A DNA stretch of 52,009 nt from positions 1 through 52,009 of the forward strand of contig CAJTVK010000009.1 of NCBI GenBank assembly GCA_910579645.1, in the 5' to 3' direction. A program made the position numbers and the translations under genes. The notes beneath the pieces were generated by a model that saw only the letters and a list, made by a program, of their open reading frames with translations, had not been told where the DNA came from and ran no database searches. Positions 42,659 through 51,663 of this stretch are shown one piece after another. The DNA comes from an uncultured Lachnospiraceae bacterium (GTDB lineage Bacteria; Bacillota; Clostridia; Lachnospirales; Lachnospiraceae). Position 1 is the first letter of the stretch. Each line of letters opens with the position of its first letter.

Positions 42659-43297
42659 ATGTTTGTAAACGAAAAAGCATTGGTGGAAAAATTAGTTCTT
42701 GACTTGCAGGAAAGATTTGGAACACATTACATTGTCCGAGAGTTACGGGGCGGAAATAATATTGCAGATATTGTTTATTCAACCGAAATAAACAGAAGCA
42801 ATATTGTGTTTGATGAATATTTTAATGCATACTATTATTTCAGTGATATTTATAATAATAAAAAAGTTAATTTGAAAGATGTCAGCATTTCAGATGAACA
42901 AATTGGCAGGAAATTTTATCACTTTCTTCAGGAATTAGAAGATATGGGATATGTAAAAATCATTGGTAACTATATAACTTCTGTCAAAAAGATAGACGCT
43001 GTTACTAAAAATTTTATTGCTGTAGAAGCAAAAATTTCTGATTGGAAATCCGGATTGGAACAGGCAGTCCGATATAAACAATATGCCAATGAAGTGTATG
43101 TTGCATTAAGCTCTGAATATGTACCTAAAGTTGACAGGCAGCAATTTAAAGATTTGAATGTCGGTTTAATGAGTGTTTCTTCAGGTAAACTTAAAATATC
43201 TATCAAAGCAAAAAAACAATCGGTGGAAAAGCTGGATATCCAATATTATATTGCGGATCGATTTCTGAAGCAATTGCAACTATTGGAAATTGTTTAG
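42659..43297 (+). CDS. Putative PD-(D/E)XK-like protein of the defence operon
   Basis: 212 aa from ATG 42659, after AGGTGAG; a GTG at 42650 is in frame but poorly placed. The core NFIAVEAKISDWKSGLEQAV has the ExK element of a restriction-endonuclease-like fold, with a preceding acidic NIADIVY that could supply the Asp, and a following strand EVYVALSSEYV. The N-terminal ~100 residues contain a possible winged-helix segment (GRKFYHFLQELEDMGYVKII). Starts 20 nt after the kinase gene. May be a nuclease effector or a DNA-binding adaptor; no closer family recognised. Confidence 0.7.
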   Translation: MFVNEKALVEKLVLDLQERFGTHYIVRELRGGNNIADIVYSTEINRSNIVFDEYFNAYYYFSDIYNNKKVNLKDVSISDEQIGRKFYHFLQELEDMGYVKIIGNYITSVKKIDAVTKNFIAVEAKISDWKSGLEQAVRYKQYANEVYVALSSEYVPKVDRQQFKDLNVGLMSVSSGKLKISIKAKKQSVEKLDIQYYIADRFLKQLQLLEIV

Positions 43298-43320
43298 ACA
43301 GAAATGAGGAGATTGTTTAA

Positions 43321-43364
43321 TAACCTATATCCAATCAAAGTGCCTATTGATTGGATATAGGTTA
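43321..43364 (+). terminator. Long hairpin after the defence operon
   Basis: Perfect 18-bp stem TAACCTATATCCAATCAA (43321-43338) / TTGATTGGATATAGGTTA (43347-43364) with an 8-nt loop, 23 nt after the stop. No clear U-run follows, so it may protect the 3' end rather than terminate. A second inverted repeat, TTTTCCCTTATCA (43463-43475) / TGATAAGGGAAAA (43517-43529), lies in the remaining gene-free stretch up to 43650. Confidence 0.6.
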
Positions 43365-43650
43365 TCATTGTGTTCCTGTGATTGTGCACAAAAAACGGAA
43401 AGCATTTCTATCAATTCCTTTTGCCTTGTTACTTTATGTATTAGGATTTTATTTCCCTCATTTTTTCCCTTATCAGGGTTCGTAATGCTTTGCGGAAAGA
43501 CATAACACAAGGGAAATGATAAGGGAAAACTCACCTGCGATAAATTTAGTGTTTTCAAGGGTTAGTGGAGATTTTAATAACAAAATATAACAGCTAATGT
43601 TTCCCTTAAAAATCATCAAATCACAATCGGGATTTGAGGAAGGAGAAAAT

Positions 43651-44025
43651 ATGAAAAAACATTTGGGTATTTTGTGCTCTTTCATATTGGTTTTATCATT
43701 AACAGCGTGTGGAGCAGATTTTGACGGCAGCCGGACAGGAAATAATAATGAGTTTGTGATGGCCTATAAGGTATTGAATAAAACTGACTCTCAAGACCTA
43801 ATCATTGAAAAAGGGGATACTATCCATGCAGAAATTATTGTTGAGGATGGCAGCTTATCATTTAAGATTCAGAAAGATGATGAAGTACCTGTCTATGAAT
43901 GTGTAGATATTTCCTTTTCTGATAAATTTGATGTTGATATTGAAGAAAGTGGAACGTATACGGTTTCAGTAACCGGTAAAAAAGCAAAAGGAAGCGTCAG
44001 TTTTACAGTAGTTGCTAATCAATAG
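43651..44025 (+). CDS. Small lipoprotein
   Basis: 124 aa from the ATG at 43651 (GGAAGGAG 5 nt upstream). Signal peptide MKKHLGILCSFILVLSLTAC ends in the lipobox LTAC; a Gly/Asn-rich linker is followed by an Ig-like beta domain (SGTYTVSVTGKKAKGSVSFTV). Probably surface-exposed, binding partner unknown. Monocistronic, followed by a clear terminator. Confidence 0.82.
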   Translation: MKKHLGILCSFILVLSLTACGADFDGSRTGNNNEFVMAYKVLNKTDSQDLIIEKGDTIHAEIIVEDGSLSFKIQKDDEVPVYECVDISFSDKFDVDIEESGTYTVSVTGKKAKGSVSFTVVANQ

Positions 44026-44052
44026 GCAAATTCCGGCTTGTCGGCAATCCCC

Positions 44053-44089
44053 AAAAAGGCATCCGCTCCTTCAAAGCGGATGCCTTTTC
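44053..44089 (+). terminator. Intrinsic terminator after the lipoprotein gene
   Basis: AAAAAGGCATCCGCT (44053-44067), 7-nt loop, AGCGGATGCCTTTTC (44075-44089): GC-rich stem followed by a T-run. Confidence 0.88.
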
Positions 44090-44244
44090 CTATCCCCGTC
44101 CTTCTGCTCACTGTAATCCAAACCCTTACGCTTCATTTTCATAACATTCATCAGCTTATTCATTTACTCCTGAATAGGCAGCATTATCCGCATTAATCCA
44201 ATGGGCTTATAATGTATCATTGCCAGAATCACTTTCAGTAGATA

Positions 44245-44670
44245 TCATCCATTGCGGGTTTGCTCATCTTTCTCATCATATGGCTTGTTCCAAGAACCTA
44301 TCTCAATGATATTTCCCTCCGGGTCAGCAATAAAGCATGTCCGCTGCCCCCACGGTTCGGTTGTCGGTTCTAACAAAGATGTGGCTCCGTGTGCAATAGC
44401 GTTCAGATACTGCACATCCACTTCCTCGTAGGTATCCACATATAAAGCCATTTCGGAATGGCCATTTACTCCTTTGAGATATTCATATTTCTTATCCGTT
44501 AATTTTTCAAAATCCTTTCTTCTGTATAAAAAGAATAATGTCCCATCCTTCAACAGATAAACAATGTCAGTGTTCTCATTTTCTTTGATTTCAAAGCCAA
44601 GTACGTCCCGATAAAACCGAATCATTGCTCCCATATCCTTGACAAACAGCCCATATCCGTCCAATCTCAT
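44245..44670 (-). CDS. VOC-family (glyoxalase-like) protein
   Basis: 141 aa from ATG 44670 (AGGAGG 9 nt upstream). One VOC fold unit pair: RLDGYGLFVKDMGAMIRFYRDVLGFEI at the start and RTCFIADPEGNIIEIGSW at the end, the usual metal-site Glu being in IIEIG. Typical small dioxygenase/glyoxalase/resistance-type protein; substrate not predictable. Stand-alone gene in the accessory block. Confidence 0.88.
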   Translation of the reverse strand: MRLDGYGLFVKDMGAMIRFYRDVLGFEIKENENTDIVYLLKDGTLFFLYRRKDFEKLTDKKYEYLKGVNGHSEMALYVDTYEEVDVQYLNAIAHGATSLLEPTTEPWGQRTCFIADPEGNIIEIGSWNKPYDEKDEQTRNG

Positions 44671-44765
44671 AAATAAAGCCTCCTCCTTTACCAAACTCTA
44701 TTTGTCCTTATTCTTAGGAACTGTTCAAAAATAACTTTTCCTTAATTTTTCAGCAAACAGAGAAT

Positions 44766-45332
44766 TTATTTTTCGGTCGTATTTTTTTCCTGCACCGGAA
44801 CATACAAGTAACAATACTCATGAGTACCATCTTCCGGTCTGAAGAAACCATAATATTCAACGATTGGCAGTGTGTCATTGCCATAGGTATAGCCGAGTTC
44901 AGGGGCAATTTGCTCCCCAATCCAATGGTATGGCGGAATGCCGCCCGCCCACGGTTCGTGTCCGAGTGTTCTTGCAGTTTCATTACACATTCTTATCCGC
45001 AGAAATTTTGCGGCGGGAATTTTACAAATATCATATGCAGCAGGCTGAACATCAGTTGCAACAAGAAATCCAAACATCACGCCGCTGGGCCGTTCGCAGG
45101 AAAGATAATTCAGACTCATGCAAATATCCCAATTCTCTTCACGGCTGTTTGGCAATGCGGAGACAGACATAAAATCCTCCATAATTTTTTCAACATTCGG
45201 TTCCTCCGTATTATTGTCTGCGTAGCCCACTTTTCCACACCAGACAGAACCGCTCCATTCAACCAAATCAACAGCAATTCCGTTATAGTCATAAGTTTTA
45301 ACGATATTTTCTTGTGGATGCCGTATATTCAC
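44766..45332 (-). CDS. GyrI-like / effector-binding-domain protein
   Basis: 188 aa starting at GTG 45332; AGGAGG at 45346-45341 is 8 nt upstream, and the ATG in between runs straight into a stop, so GTG must be the start. Contains the GyrI-like small-molecule-binding pattern (AAKFLRIRMCNETARTLG, GYTYGNDTLPIVEYYGF) and ends YCYLYVPV, as in SOUL/BmrR-type domains. No DNA-binding domain. Function unknown. Confidence 0.75.
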   Translation of the reverse strand: MNIRHPQENIVKTYDYNGIAVDLVEWSGSVWCGKVGYADNNTEEPNVEKIMEDFMSVSALPNSREENWDICMSLNYLSCERPSGVMFGFLVATDVQPAAYDICKIPAAKFLRIRMCNETARTLGHEPWAGGIPPYHWIGEQIAPELGYTYGNDTLPIVEYYGFFRPEDGTHEYCYLYVPVQEKNTTEK

Positions 45333-45344
45333 TGCATTTTCCTC

Positions 45345-45508
45345 CTAGTATAACCCACTTTAAATAACCTTACGTTTCGCTGCTCTGCTTTCCCGATAGC
45401 ACCTATGTAAAAGCCTCAGCATAGCCCGCTACGTCTGCGTTTTTACACAGGTACTCTCGAAAAGCATCCTCAGTGAAACATAAAGGTATTTAAATCAGTT
45501 TATACTAG
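45345..45508. mobile_element. MITE-like inverted-repeat element, ~164 bp
   Basis: Ends are CTAGTATAA (45345-45353) and TTATACTAG (45500-45508). Inside, the arms stay complementary for about 70 bp with mismatches (TTTAAATA...CCTT, GTTTC-CTG, TGCTTT, ACCT-TGTAAAA). No coding capacity. Its left end overlaps the ribosome site of the adjacent GyrI-like gene. Confidence 0.7.
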
Positions 45509-45589
45509 TACATCATTGCATTAATCCTTGATTGTTTTTTCAATTCCCACTTTTTCCGTTCTAAAAATGAAATTTTACAAGATAGATTA

Positions 45590-46006
45590 TCACAAACATT
45601 TTACCTCTAACAGTTTCTTGATGTCTTCATAATGTTCCTGACAGATAACCCGGTAATGTATCCAGCCGCCATCTCCACAAGGATATTTATTATCAATGTG
45701 TTCTTGGGTGTATTTTTTAAGTTCTTCATAAACCGTTTCATATTGCGCGTCTGTTAATCTCATCATAACTGTAAATGCGCCGGCTTCAGGAAAGATATTA
45801 CACATAAGCTTTTTCTTTTTATAATGTCCGATTCCCCAACCGTATTTATTGCCATAAGGGAAAACCACTTTCTGTTCTGTATGAAACACAGTAGTCAGCC
45901 AATCATTGAGCACAGAAAAGCGTTCTGCATTTTCCGAACAGTACGCCGTCATTTCCTCTACGGTTGGAAGAATCTGCTTATTCAGCATTCTCTCGTACAC
46001 AGCCAC
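45590..46006 (-). CDS. DUF3788-family protein
   Basis: 138 aa. The family core is visible: KVVFPYGNKYGWGIGHYKKKKLMCNIFPEAG then FTVMMRLTDAQ and a C-terminal DIKKLLEVK helix. Small cytosolic protein of unknown role, common as single cargo genes in Clostridia; a second member is encoded at 48027-48440. Confidence 0.75.
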   Translation of the reverse strand: MAVYERMLNKQILPTVEEMTAYCSENAERFSVLNDWLTTVFHTEQKVVFPYGNKYGWGIGHYKKKKLMCNIFPEAGAFTVMMRLTDAQYETVYEELKKYTQEHIDNKYPCGDGGWIHYRVICQEHYEDIKKLLEVKCL

Positions 46007-46053
46007 CCTCCCAATCCCAATTTACTCATTTTATCCCCCCGCAAAACCAAACT

Positions 46054-46488
46054 TTATTTTGCCTTTATCGGGATATAATAGTCCATCTGTTCATACCCCA
46101 TTATTTTTTTTGCAAGTGGTGACGTAATGATATTTCCTAATTCGGAACGTGATGTGTCACGCTCAAATCCGTTTTCACTTAGAAACCGGTCAATCTCTGT
46201 GTCCATGAGCCCCTTATCTGTTTTCTGGTCTATGTCGGTTGCTACAGCATAAAGACCGCCTTTGAAGTCTATTATTTCAAATTCGTTTGGAACATTCATT
46301 CCATCTTCATACATATACAGCCAGACAAACCCCTCCCCTGCCCAAAATAGGAAATCTTTTGGAAACAGCCCCCTTTTTTGTGAAGATAACCATTCGTCAA
46401 ATAGATTAAAATTTCCCTCTCCGAACATACCTATTCCGGACGAAACCATTTTGCAGGGTGGCATTTCATAAATCCTTACATTTTGCAT
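46054..46488 (-). CDS. GyrI-like (AraC effector-type) domain protein
   Basis: 144 aa from ATG 46488, fixed by GGAGGAATAAC upstream. Begins MQNVRIYEMPPCKMVSSGIG and ends MGYEQMDYYIPIKAK, the frame of GyrI-like ligand-binding domains; FWAGEGFVWLYMYED lies in the middle. No DNA-binding part. It lies 47 nt after the stop-side of the DUF3788 gene on the same strand and may share a transcript with the WYL regulator gene upstream. Confidence 0.78.
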   Translation of the reverse strand: MQNVRIYEMPPCKMVSSGIGMFGEGNFNLFDEWLSSQKRGLFPKDFLFWAGEGFVWLYMYEDGMNVPNEFEIIDFKGGLYAVATDIDQKTDKGLMDTEIDRFLSENGFERDTSRSELGNIITSPLAKKIMGYEQMDYYIPIKAK

Positions 46489-46802
46489 TGTTATTCCTCC
46501 AATCTTGATTTGCCGTTGCTTTATTGTATATCCTTTTCTGTTAAAATAAAAACTTTTATTCTTTTTGTCTGCAAAAGCGGAACATAAGCAGGGCTGCAAC
46601 AAGCCGCTGTTTTATGCTGCCCTCCGTATCTCTGCCGATATGCCCGGTTTCAATGGCGGCGTTTTTCCCTCTTTCTCCCACATGGGACAGTGCATAGTTT
46701 ACAGTTCATTCATTTTCTTTGCCTACCCTAACTGTATTAAAGCTTATGTATGGCTGTATTGCTATGCTGTTTAATATAACACATATATCTTGACATCTCT
46801 TG

Positions 46803-47699
46803 TCAAGGTTTATATTTTTTATAAATTTCTTGTGCCTGTGCAGCTAGCACATCTTTCAAATATGCCGGTTCCATGATTTCAACCTGCGCCCCGAATGAGA
46901 GCAGATAACCAATAAGCCATGTATCAACAGGCATTTCAGCACAGGCAATTAAATCACCGTTTTTTTGATATTTAATTTGTGTTTCGTCAAATTCATCATA
47001 AACACGGTACGCAATTTCTTTTGCAAACAAAAGGACTATCCGGGAGCATATCTTATGCAAATCATTGTTTTGCTCCGGATATGGTCTTGGCATAAATGTA
47101 TTCTCCATTAATTCCAACTCCAATATGCGGTTCAGTTTGAATATCCGAAAATCCTGCTGCTTCATGCAAAACGCTTTCAGATACCATTCTTTTGACTTAT
47201 AAGATAGTTTTAATGGCTGAATGATTCGTGTGCTTCTTTCGCTCTTAGTATTTTCATAAACTATCTTTATTTCTTTGCACTGAATGACTGCTTTTTTCAA
47301 CATTTCAAATTTTGAATTGTCAAAAGCACATTTTCCCCACCGCGAGAAATCTACTTCAAGCCAGCTTCTTGTATTTACGTTGAAAAGTGCTGATAACTTT
47401 GTTAGGATTTCTTTTCCGCCAATATAACCCGTAGCCAATACGCTTTGCATCGCTATCAAAACTTCCTGCTTTTCTTTTTCGGATAATATTGCCCTATCCA
47501 GAATAAAATCCTGCAATAAGTATATCCCGCCATTTCTTCCTGTTTCGGCATAGATTGGAATACCTGCGCTGCTTAATGCTTCCACGTCACGGTAAATCGT
47601 CCTTGGGGAAACTTCAAATTCGGCTGCTAATTCAGGAGCCGTAGCGTGTCCCCTGTCTAAAAGATAATATAAAATTTTGAATAAACGGCTATCTGACAT
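46803..47699 (-). CDS. YafY-type HTH-WYL transcriptional regulator
   Basis: 298 aa. N-terminal DeoR-like helix-turn-helix (~5-60: LLDRGHATAPELAAEFEVSPRTIYRDV) followed by a WYL domain (~140-215) with SYKSKEWYLKAFC and DFRIFKLNRI, and a C-terminal WCX extension. Probably senses a ligand through the WYL fold and controls the adjacent GyrI-like/DUF3788 genes. Upstream ATG context is AT-rich. Confidence 0.9.
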   Translation of the reverse strand: MSDSRLFKILYYLLDRGHATAPELAAEFEVSPRTIYRDVEALSSAGIPIYAETGRNGGIYLLQDFILDRAILSEKEKQEVLIAMQSVLATGYIGGKEILTKLSALFNVNTRSWLEVDFSRWGKCAFDNSKFEMLKKAVIQCKEIKIVYENTKSERSTRIIQPLKLSYKSKEWYLKAFCMKQQDFRIFKLNRILELELMENTFMPRPYPEQNNDLHKICSRIVLLFAKEIAYRVYDEFDETQIKYQKNGDLIACAEMPVDTWLIGYLLSFGAQVEIMEPAYLKDVLAAQAQEIYKKYKP

Positions 47700-47846
47700 T
47701 TTTCACCTCCCATTCAAGAATACCATAAAAATCTTGACACAGCTTGACAAATTTTATTTTTTTAACTTTGGGCAGAGCACGCTATAGACCGTTTCAGTGG
47801 GAATGAGTTAAGCAATGAAGACCGAATAAAAAAGGATTAAGAAAAT

Positions 47847-47887
47847 TTTCCCTTGTAACTTGCTGATAAGGGCAAATACGAGGGAAA
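47847..47887. repeat. Hairpin repeat B, partner of 34061-34101
   Basis: TTTCCCTTGTA (47847-47857), 19-nt middle, TACGAGGGAAA (47877-47887). The inner AAGGGCAAATAC block also matches repeat A when that copy is reversed. Possible right boundary of the integrative element. The surrounding 47700-48026 otherwise shows no gene. Confidence 0.45.
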
Positions 47888-48026
47888 AGGATACATATTT
47901 GGCAATGTCATTAGCTGACGCAGCCTGCCGGCCTAAGTTAATGACATTGACATATTTGGGGTGGACATACCGCATAGCTTTGAATATAAAGGAAAGTTAA
48001 GGCAGTTGGCAGATAAACCGAAATTG

Positions 48027-48440
48027 TTATTTCCGATTCGGTTTTCTTTTGACAGCCAACAATTTCATGTAATCATCGAAATCAGCCGTATTGGTCGGTT
48101 CAAACATAACCCATTTCCCGTCATGATAGGTTTTAGCTTCATCATATTGTCTACAGACAGCATTAGAAAGGGTATCCCTGATAGCTTCAAACTTTGCCCT
48201 CTCATCTTTCCCAAAAATAATCATAAAACCTACGCAATTGCTTTTTGCGTATAAGCTACAGAGGGTTTTCCCACCTCTCCGATACTTATACTCATAAACC
48301 CAATTCTTACCACCGGCATTCCATAGCTGTTCCATATCGTATTTTTCATCAATAGCCGAACATAACGCTTGCCAAACTTCATACAAGGATTGTCCAAGTA
48401 ATTCAGTCATAATTGATTGAGATGGTATATTTTCAAGCAT
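48027..48440 (-). CDS. DUF3788-family protein
   Basis: 137 aa from ATG 48440 (TGCGGAGGAGAGATT upstream). Clear family match: LWNAGGKNWVYEYKYRRGGK, LCSLYAKSNCVGFMIIFGKD and ERAKFEAIRD. Unknown function; much closer to the family consensus than the member at 45590-46006. Confidence 0.85.
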   Translation of the reverse strand: MLENIPSQSIMTELLGQSLYEVWQALCSAIDEKYDMEQLWNAGGKNWVYEYKYRRGGKTLCSLYAKSNCVGFMIIFGKDERAKFEAIRDTLSNAVCRQYDEAKTYHDGKWVMFEPTNTADFDDYMKLLAVKRKPNRK

Positions 48441-48549
48441 AATCTCTCCTCCGCAAATCTGATTTATTCTTCTCATTATGCAGGACATCCCTTTTAACTT
48501 CAAGAGGTGCCTGCCCCATGGAAATACTGCCGGCTTCTCTTAGGAAGTT

Positions 48550-48624
48550 TCCATCCGGAAGAATCCTCTGCAATAACTCTTTGCACAACTCCGGGTTCTG
48601 TATCACCTTTCCAAACAGAAACAT
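48550..48624 (-). pseudogene. N-terminal remnant of an Rpn nuclease gene
   Basis: Reads FLFGKVIQNPELCKELLQRI then LPDG, matching the start of the intact Rpn protein at 49088-49870 (FLFGKVMQDAELCKELLQRI), after which homology stops abruptly. Broken just upstream of the DUF3788 gene. Confidence 0.8.
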
Positions 48625-49087
48625 AAATAATTACCGGAAAACTCTGTATGTCTCATAGGCTCTATATCCTCTAACCCTATTATACACAGTCTTCCAGTCA
48701 ATTACAATACACACGGAACCTGTATCCTGAAATGAAATCACCGCGATATCCTTTGCCAATCTATTATCTCAGGCTCTATGGATACACCATTCCACTGCCG
48801 GTCAGCACATCCTCAGGAGTGATAGCCTGATATTCATTTTTTGTCCCGTGTATTTTTATATTTACCTCTTCTATCTCAATGATACAGCAGAGAGGTGTTT
48901 CGGGTGCTTTATGCCCTTTAGATACAGAACAATTATGATATCTGTTCCGTTTCCCGGCAAAATCTCGTCTTTCGCCCTTATTTGTGATATGGTTCTCCAT
49001 AACATATCCAAGTGCGAAAAATCTCATACTATTATTCAAAGCAGGCAGAACAAAAATATGTCCTGCCCCCTAAATCGCAATTACAAA
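48625..49087. other. Gene-free stretch
   Basis: AT-rich spacer between the broken and intact Rpn genes. A minus-strand frame of 87 codons has no ribosome site and no recognisable content. Nothing else is seen. Confidence 0.5.
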
Positions 49088-49870
49088 TTATTCTGCTTCC
49101 TGTAAATATGTTCTTGCCTGTTCCTCTGTTAAATCAAATTTCCTTTGCAATCTTGTTATAATTTCTTTTTCCGGAATATTATAATCTCTTCCCATAGAAA
49201 TAGTCTCATAAATCTTACCACGTATCTCACCTATCTTCTGATTTTCCCTGTCGCGCATTAACAATGTCATATACTCATGCCTCCATTCCCGATTCTTCTT
49301 TGCCTTCTCCACGGCATATTCAAGTTTCTTCACAAATACAGCTTCTGAAGGTTTACCTGCTACATAATCCAGGAACTCTTTTAATTCCCTGCTTATAATT
49401 CCATTTTTTCCATCTGCATTTAGGAAAACTTTCTTTGCCCCATCATTTAATATGACCTCTGAATCTTCTTTACAGACATTCTCAAAAGTATACATATAAC
49501 GACCTTTTCCAAATAAATCTGAGAGACATATAAAAATAATGTAACTATTGTTCAGTGTATCATAGTCCTGCCCTTTATCAACCAACTGTAAATCTATCAT
49601 GCTCTGATAATATCTGGTTCTCCTTGGCAGGTATTTTGAAGTGACAGCCTGCATTTCTATATCATATACTGTGCCTTTCCCATCATTTACATACACATCC
49701 AATCGGACGCCTTTTGCGTCAAAATCCTCTTTTATTGCCTTTTGCAGTTCTGGGTATTCTACATGGTCAATATCCAAATCTGGAAGGATTCTCTGCAACA
49801 GTTCTTTACAAAGTTCTGCGTCCTGCATCACCTTCCCAAACAAAAAATCATTCTTTTTTACAAATCCCAT
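49088..49870 (-). CDS. Rpn-family PD-(D/E)XK nuclease / putative transposase
   Basis: 260 aa. Typical layout: NDFLFGKVMQDAELCKELLQ at the start, catalytic VRLDVYVNDGKGTVYDIEMQ (D and E-x-Q/K core), RTRYYQSMIDLQLVDKGQDY, YIIFICLSDLFGKGRYMYTF, and a C-terminal helical tail ending TRLQRKFDLTEEQARTYL. Family proteins promote recombination or act as addiction-like nucleases; many copies per genome are usual in Lachnospiraceae. Seems intact. Confidence 0.92.
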   Translation of the reverse strand: MGFVKKNDFLFGKVMQDAELCKELLQRILPDLDIDHVEYPELQKAIKEDFDAKGVRLDVYVNDGKGTVYDIEMQAVTSKYLPRRTRYYQSMIDLQLVDKGQDYDTLNNSYIIFICLSDLFGKGRYMYTFENVCKEDSEVILNDGAKKVFLNADGKNGIISRELKEFLDYVAGKPSEAVFVKKLEYAVEKAKKNREWRHEYMTLLMRDRENQKIGEIRGKIYETISMGRDYNIPEKEIITRLQRKFDLTEEQARTYLQEAE

Positions 49871-49933
49871 TATTTCAAGGCTTTAACGCAACTTATTACG
49901 TTCATTTACACCAATCACTACACCATTTTTCCT

Positions 49934-51064
49934 TCAGATAGTTCCATACATTTGCTCGAATTTTTGCATTTCCTTTTCTTTTTCATCTTCAGTCACATGG
50001 ACATATAAATCCATTGTCATGGAAATGTTTGCGTGCCCAAGAATCTTTTGCAATGTTTTGGGCTTCATTCCTGATTCAATGCACCTTGTCGCAAATGTGT
50101 GTCTAAGGGTATGCATGGATATTTTCTCAATCCCTGCTTTATTACATATCTTTTCCAAGTAGCTATCATAATTTGAATTTGGTATTAGCCGGTTATTGCT
50201 GTTCAGAAATATATGGTCAACAAATTCACATGGCAAAGCATCGGTTTTGCTCTTATTCCTTTCGATTCTGGTAAGCAATTCATAAACGGTTCCTGTCATA
50301 GGAATATCTCTATAACCTGAATTGGTCTTTAAGTCACCAACAATAAATTTGTTGCCATTGGAATCATAGGTCACATTTCGCTGGATATGTATAGTTCGGT
50401 TCCCAAAGTCTACGTCACTCCATTTCAGCCCACGCAATTCGCTAGAGCGGACACCTGTTTGCAGTATGAACAAAAAATGGCTGTAATTAACGCTGCCTCT
50501 TGCGACAGACAAGAATTTTTCCTGTTCATCCAGTGTTAGCACCCTCTTGTTTACATTTCCTTTTTGGGGACATTTGACAGATTTTGTGACTGGATTTACA
50601 GGAATGAGTCCATTTTCACACGCATCGGAAAACATACATGACATTGTAATCTTTGTCCTTTCCATGCTTCCGCCAGCATACCCGTTGTTGTCCATAATAT
50701 TCAAGATATTTTGGCAGTTCATCGGCTTCACATCTTTGATAAGCATGTTTCCAATAACGCCCTTGATATTTTTTTCATAACGGCCTTTGTAACTGCTAAG
50801 CGTATTCCATCTTACTGTTTTTCCTTTAATTTCAGAAATCCAGTACTCAAACCATGCATCAACCGTCATGTCCCCAAAAGCGTCTATGCCCCCATGCTCA
50901 TCCTCAAACTGCGCGTCCGCTATCCATTTCCTGCATTCCTGCAATTTATGGAAATATTTCTGCCTGCGTTTCCCGTCCCTTCCGGTAAACCGTGCTGAAT
51001 ACAGCCCATCCTTTCTCTGGCTTATCCCTACTCCAAGTTCCTTCCCTTTCAAATCTTTGCCCAT
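49934..51064 (-). CDS. Tn916-like tyrosine integrase
   Basis: 376 aa. An N-terminal arm-binding AP2-like domain (GISQRKDGLYSARFTGRDGK) is followed by a core-binding domain (~70-165) and a catalytic domain with Arg in GVRSSELRGLKW, HTLRHTFATRCIE, LGHANISMTM and final Tyr in DLYVHV. AAAAGGAG lies before the ATG. Together with the excisionase gene at 51190-51399 this is the classical int-xis end of a Tn916/Tn1549-family element, but no conjugation genes are present here, so it may be a small or decayed element. Confidence 0.95.
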   Translation of the reverse strand: MGKDLKGKELGVGISQRKDGLYSARFTGRDGKRRQKYFHKLQECRKWIADAQFEDEHGGIDAFGDMTVDAWFEYWISEIKGKTVRWNTLSSYKGRYEKNIKGVIGNMLIKDVKPMNCQNILNIMDNNGYAGGSMERTKITMSCMFSDACENGLIPVNPVTKSVKCPQKGNVNKRVLTLDEQEKFLSVARGSVNYSHFLFILQTGVRSSELRGLKWSDVDFGNRTIHIQRNVTYDSNGNKFIVGDLKTNSGYRDIPMTGTVYELLTRIERNKSKTDALPCEFVDHIFLNSNNRLIPNSNYDSYLEKICNKAGIEKISMHTLRHTFATRCIESGMKPKTLQKILGHANISMTMDLYVHVTEDEKEKEMQKFEQMYGTI

Positions 51065-51189
51065 AAAGCCAACTCCTTTCTGTCATATTCCAACAAAAAG
51101 AGTCTGATATGTCTTAAGATTATAACATACCATCCACCATTTTGGAATGATTGGATCATCTTTTACATCTTTCATCTCAAAATCCCGCC

Positions 51190-51399
51190 TTAAATTTCAA
51201 GGCTTCTTGATATGTACTGCTCAAACTCTTTCCTTTTTACCAATTTTTTGCTGCCGACATATAATACAAAATCACATTTCGGCTGCTTTAATAACTCTTC
51301 AATTTTGTTGATTCCTATATTTGAATAAGCTGCCGCTTCCTTAATTGTCAGTGTCACTTTAAGCCAAAAAGGTATCTCTAATGCTTTTGCTTCTGCCAT
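51190..51399 (-). CDS. Tn916-like excisionase
   Basis: 69 aa. IPFWLKVTLTIKEAAAYSNI then GINKIEELLKQPKC and a last KKLVKRKEFEQYI match the Tn916 Xis layout. Same strand and immediately upstream of the integrase gene. GAGGTGGGC precedes the start by ~11 nt. Confidence 0.9.
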   Translation of the reverse strand: MAEAKALEIPFWLKVTLTIKEAAAYSNIGINKIEELLKQPKCDFVLYVGSKKLVKRKEFEQYISRSLEI

Positions 51400-51663
51400 A
51401 CTTATAAATTGCCCACCTCTGTAAATAAATTTTTATATGAAAGGCACCGCCGTCATGGCAATGCCCATTCCTTTATTCGTCAATATTCAGTCTGAGTCTG
51501 GTTCGCAGCACTGTTCTCATCTATATATAAGTTGGTACCAAGCTGATTTCCAGTTAAGCCCCAACTAAGCCAGTCTATATTCGTCTCACAATTTTTACCT
51601 TGTGGCAATCTCCCCATGCAATTACCATACACAGGGGGACACATCTGCTATCTAAAAACTGCA

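Noticed and set aside
44071..44163. 30-codon minus-strand ORF starting MNKLMNVMKMKRK
   Set aside because: AGGAG is only 3 nt from the ATG, and the end runs into the terminator hairpin of the neighbouring lipoprotein gene. May be a remnant, not supportable as a gene.
21528..45520. 16-bp repeat CTAGTACATCATTGCA at 21528-21543 and 45505-45520
   Set aside because: A 16-mer match in 52 kb can occur by chance; flanks diverge after a few bases, although one copy touches the MITE end.
48776..49039. 87-codon minus-strand ORF
   Set aside because: Starts with TTG without ribosome site and has no recognisable content.
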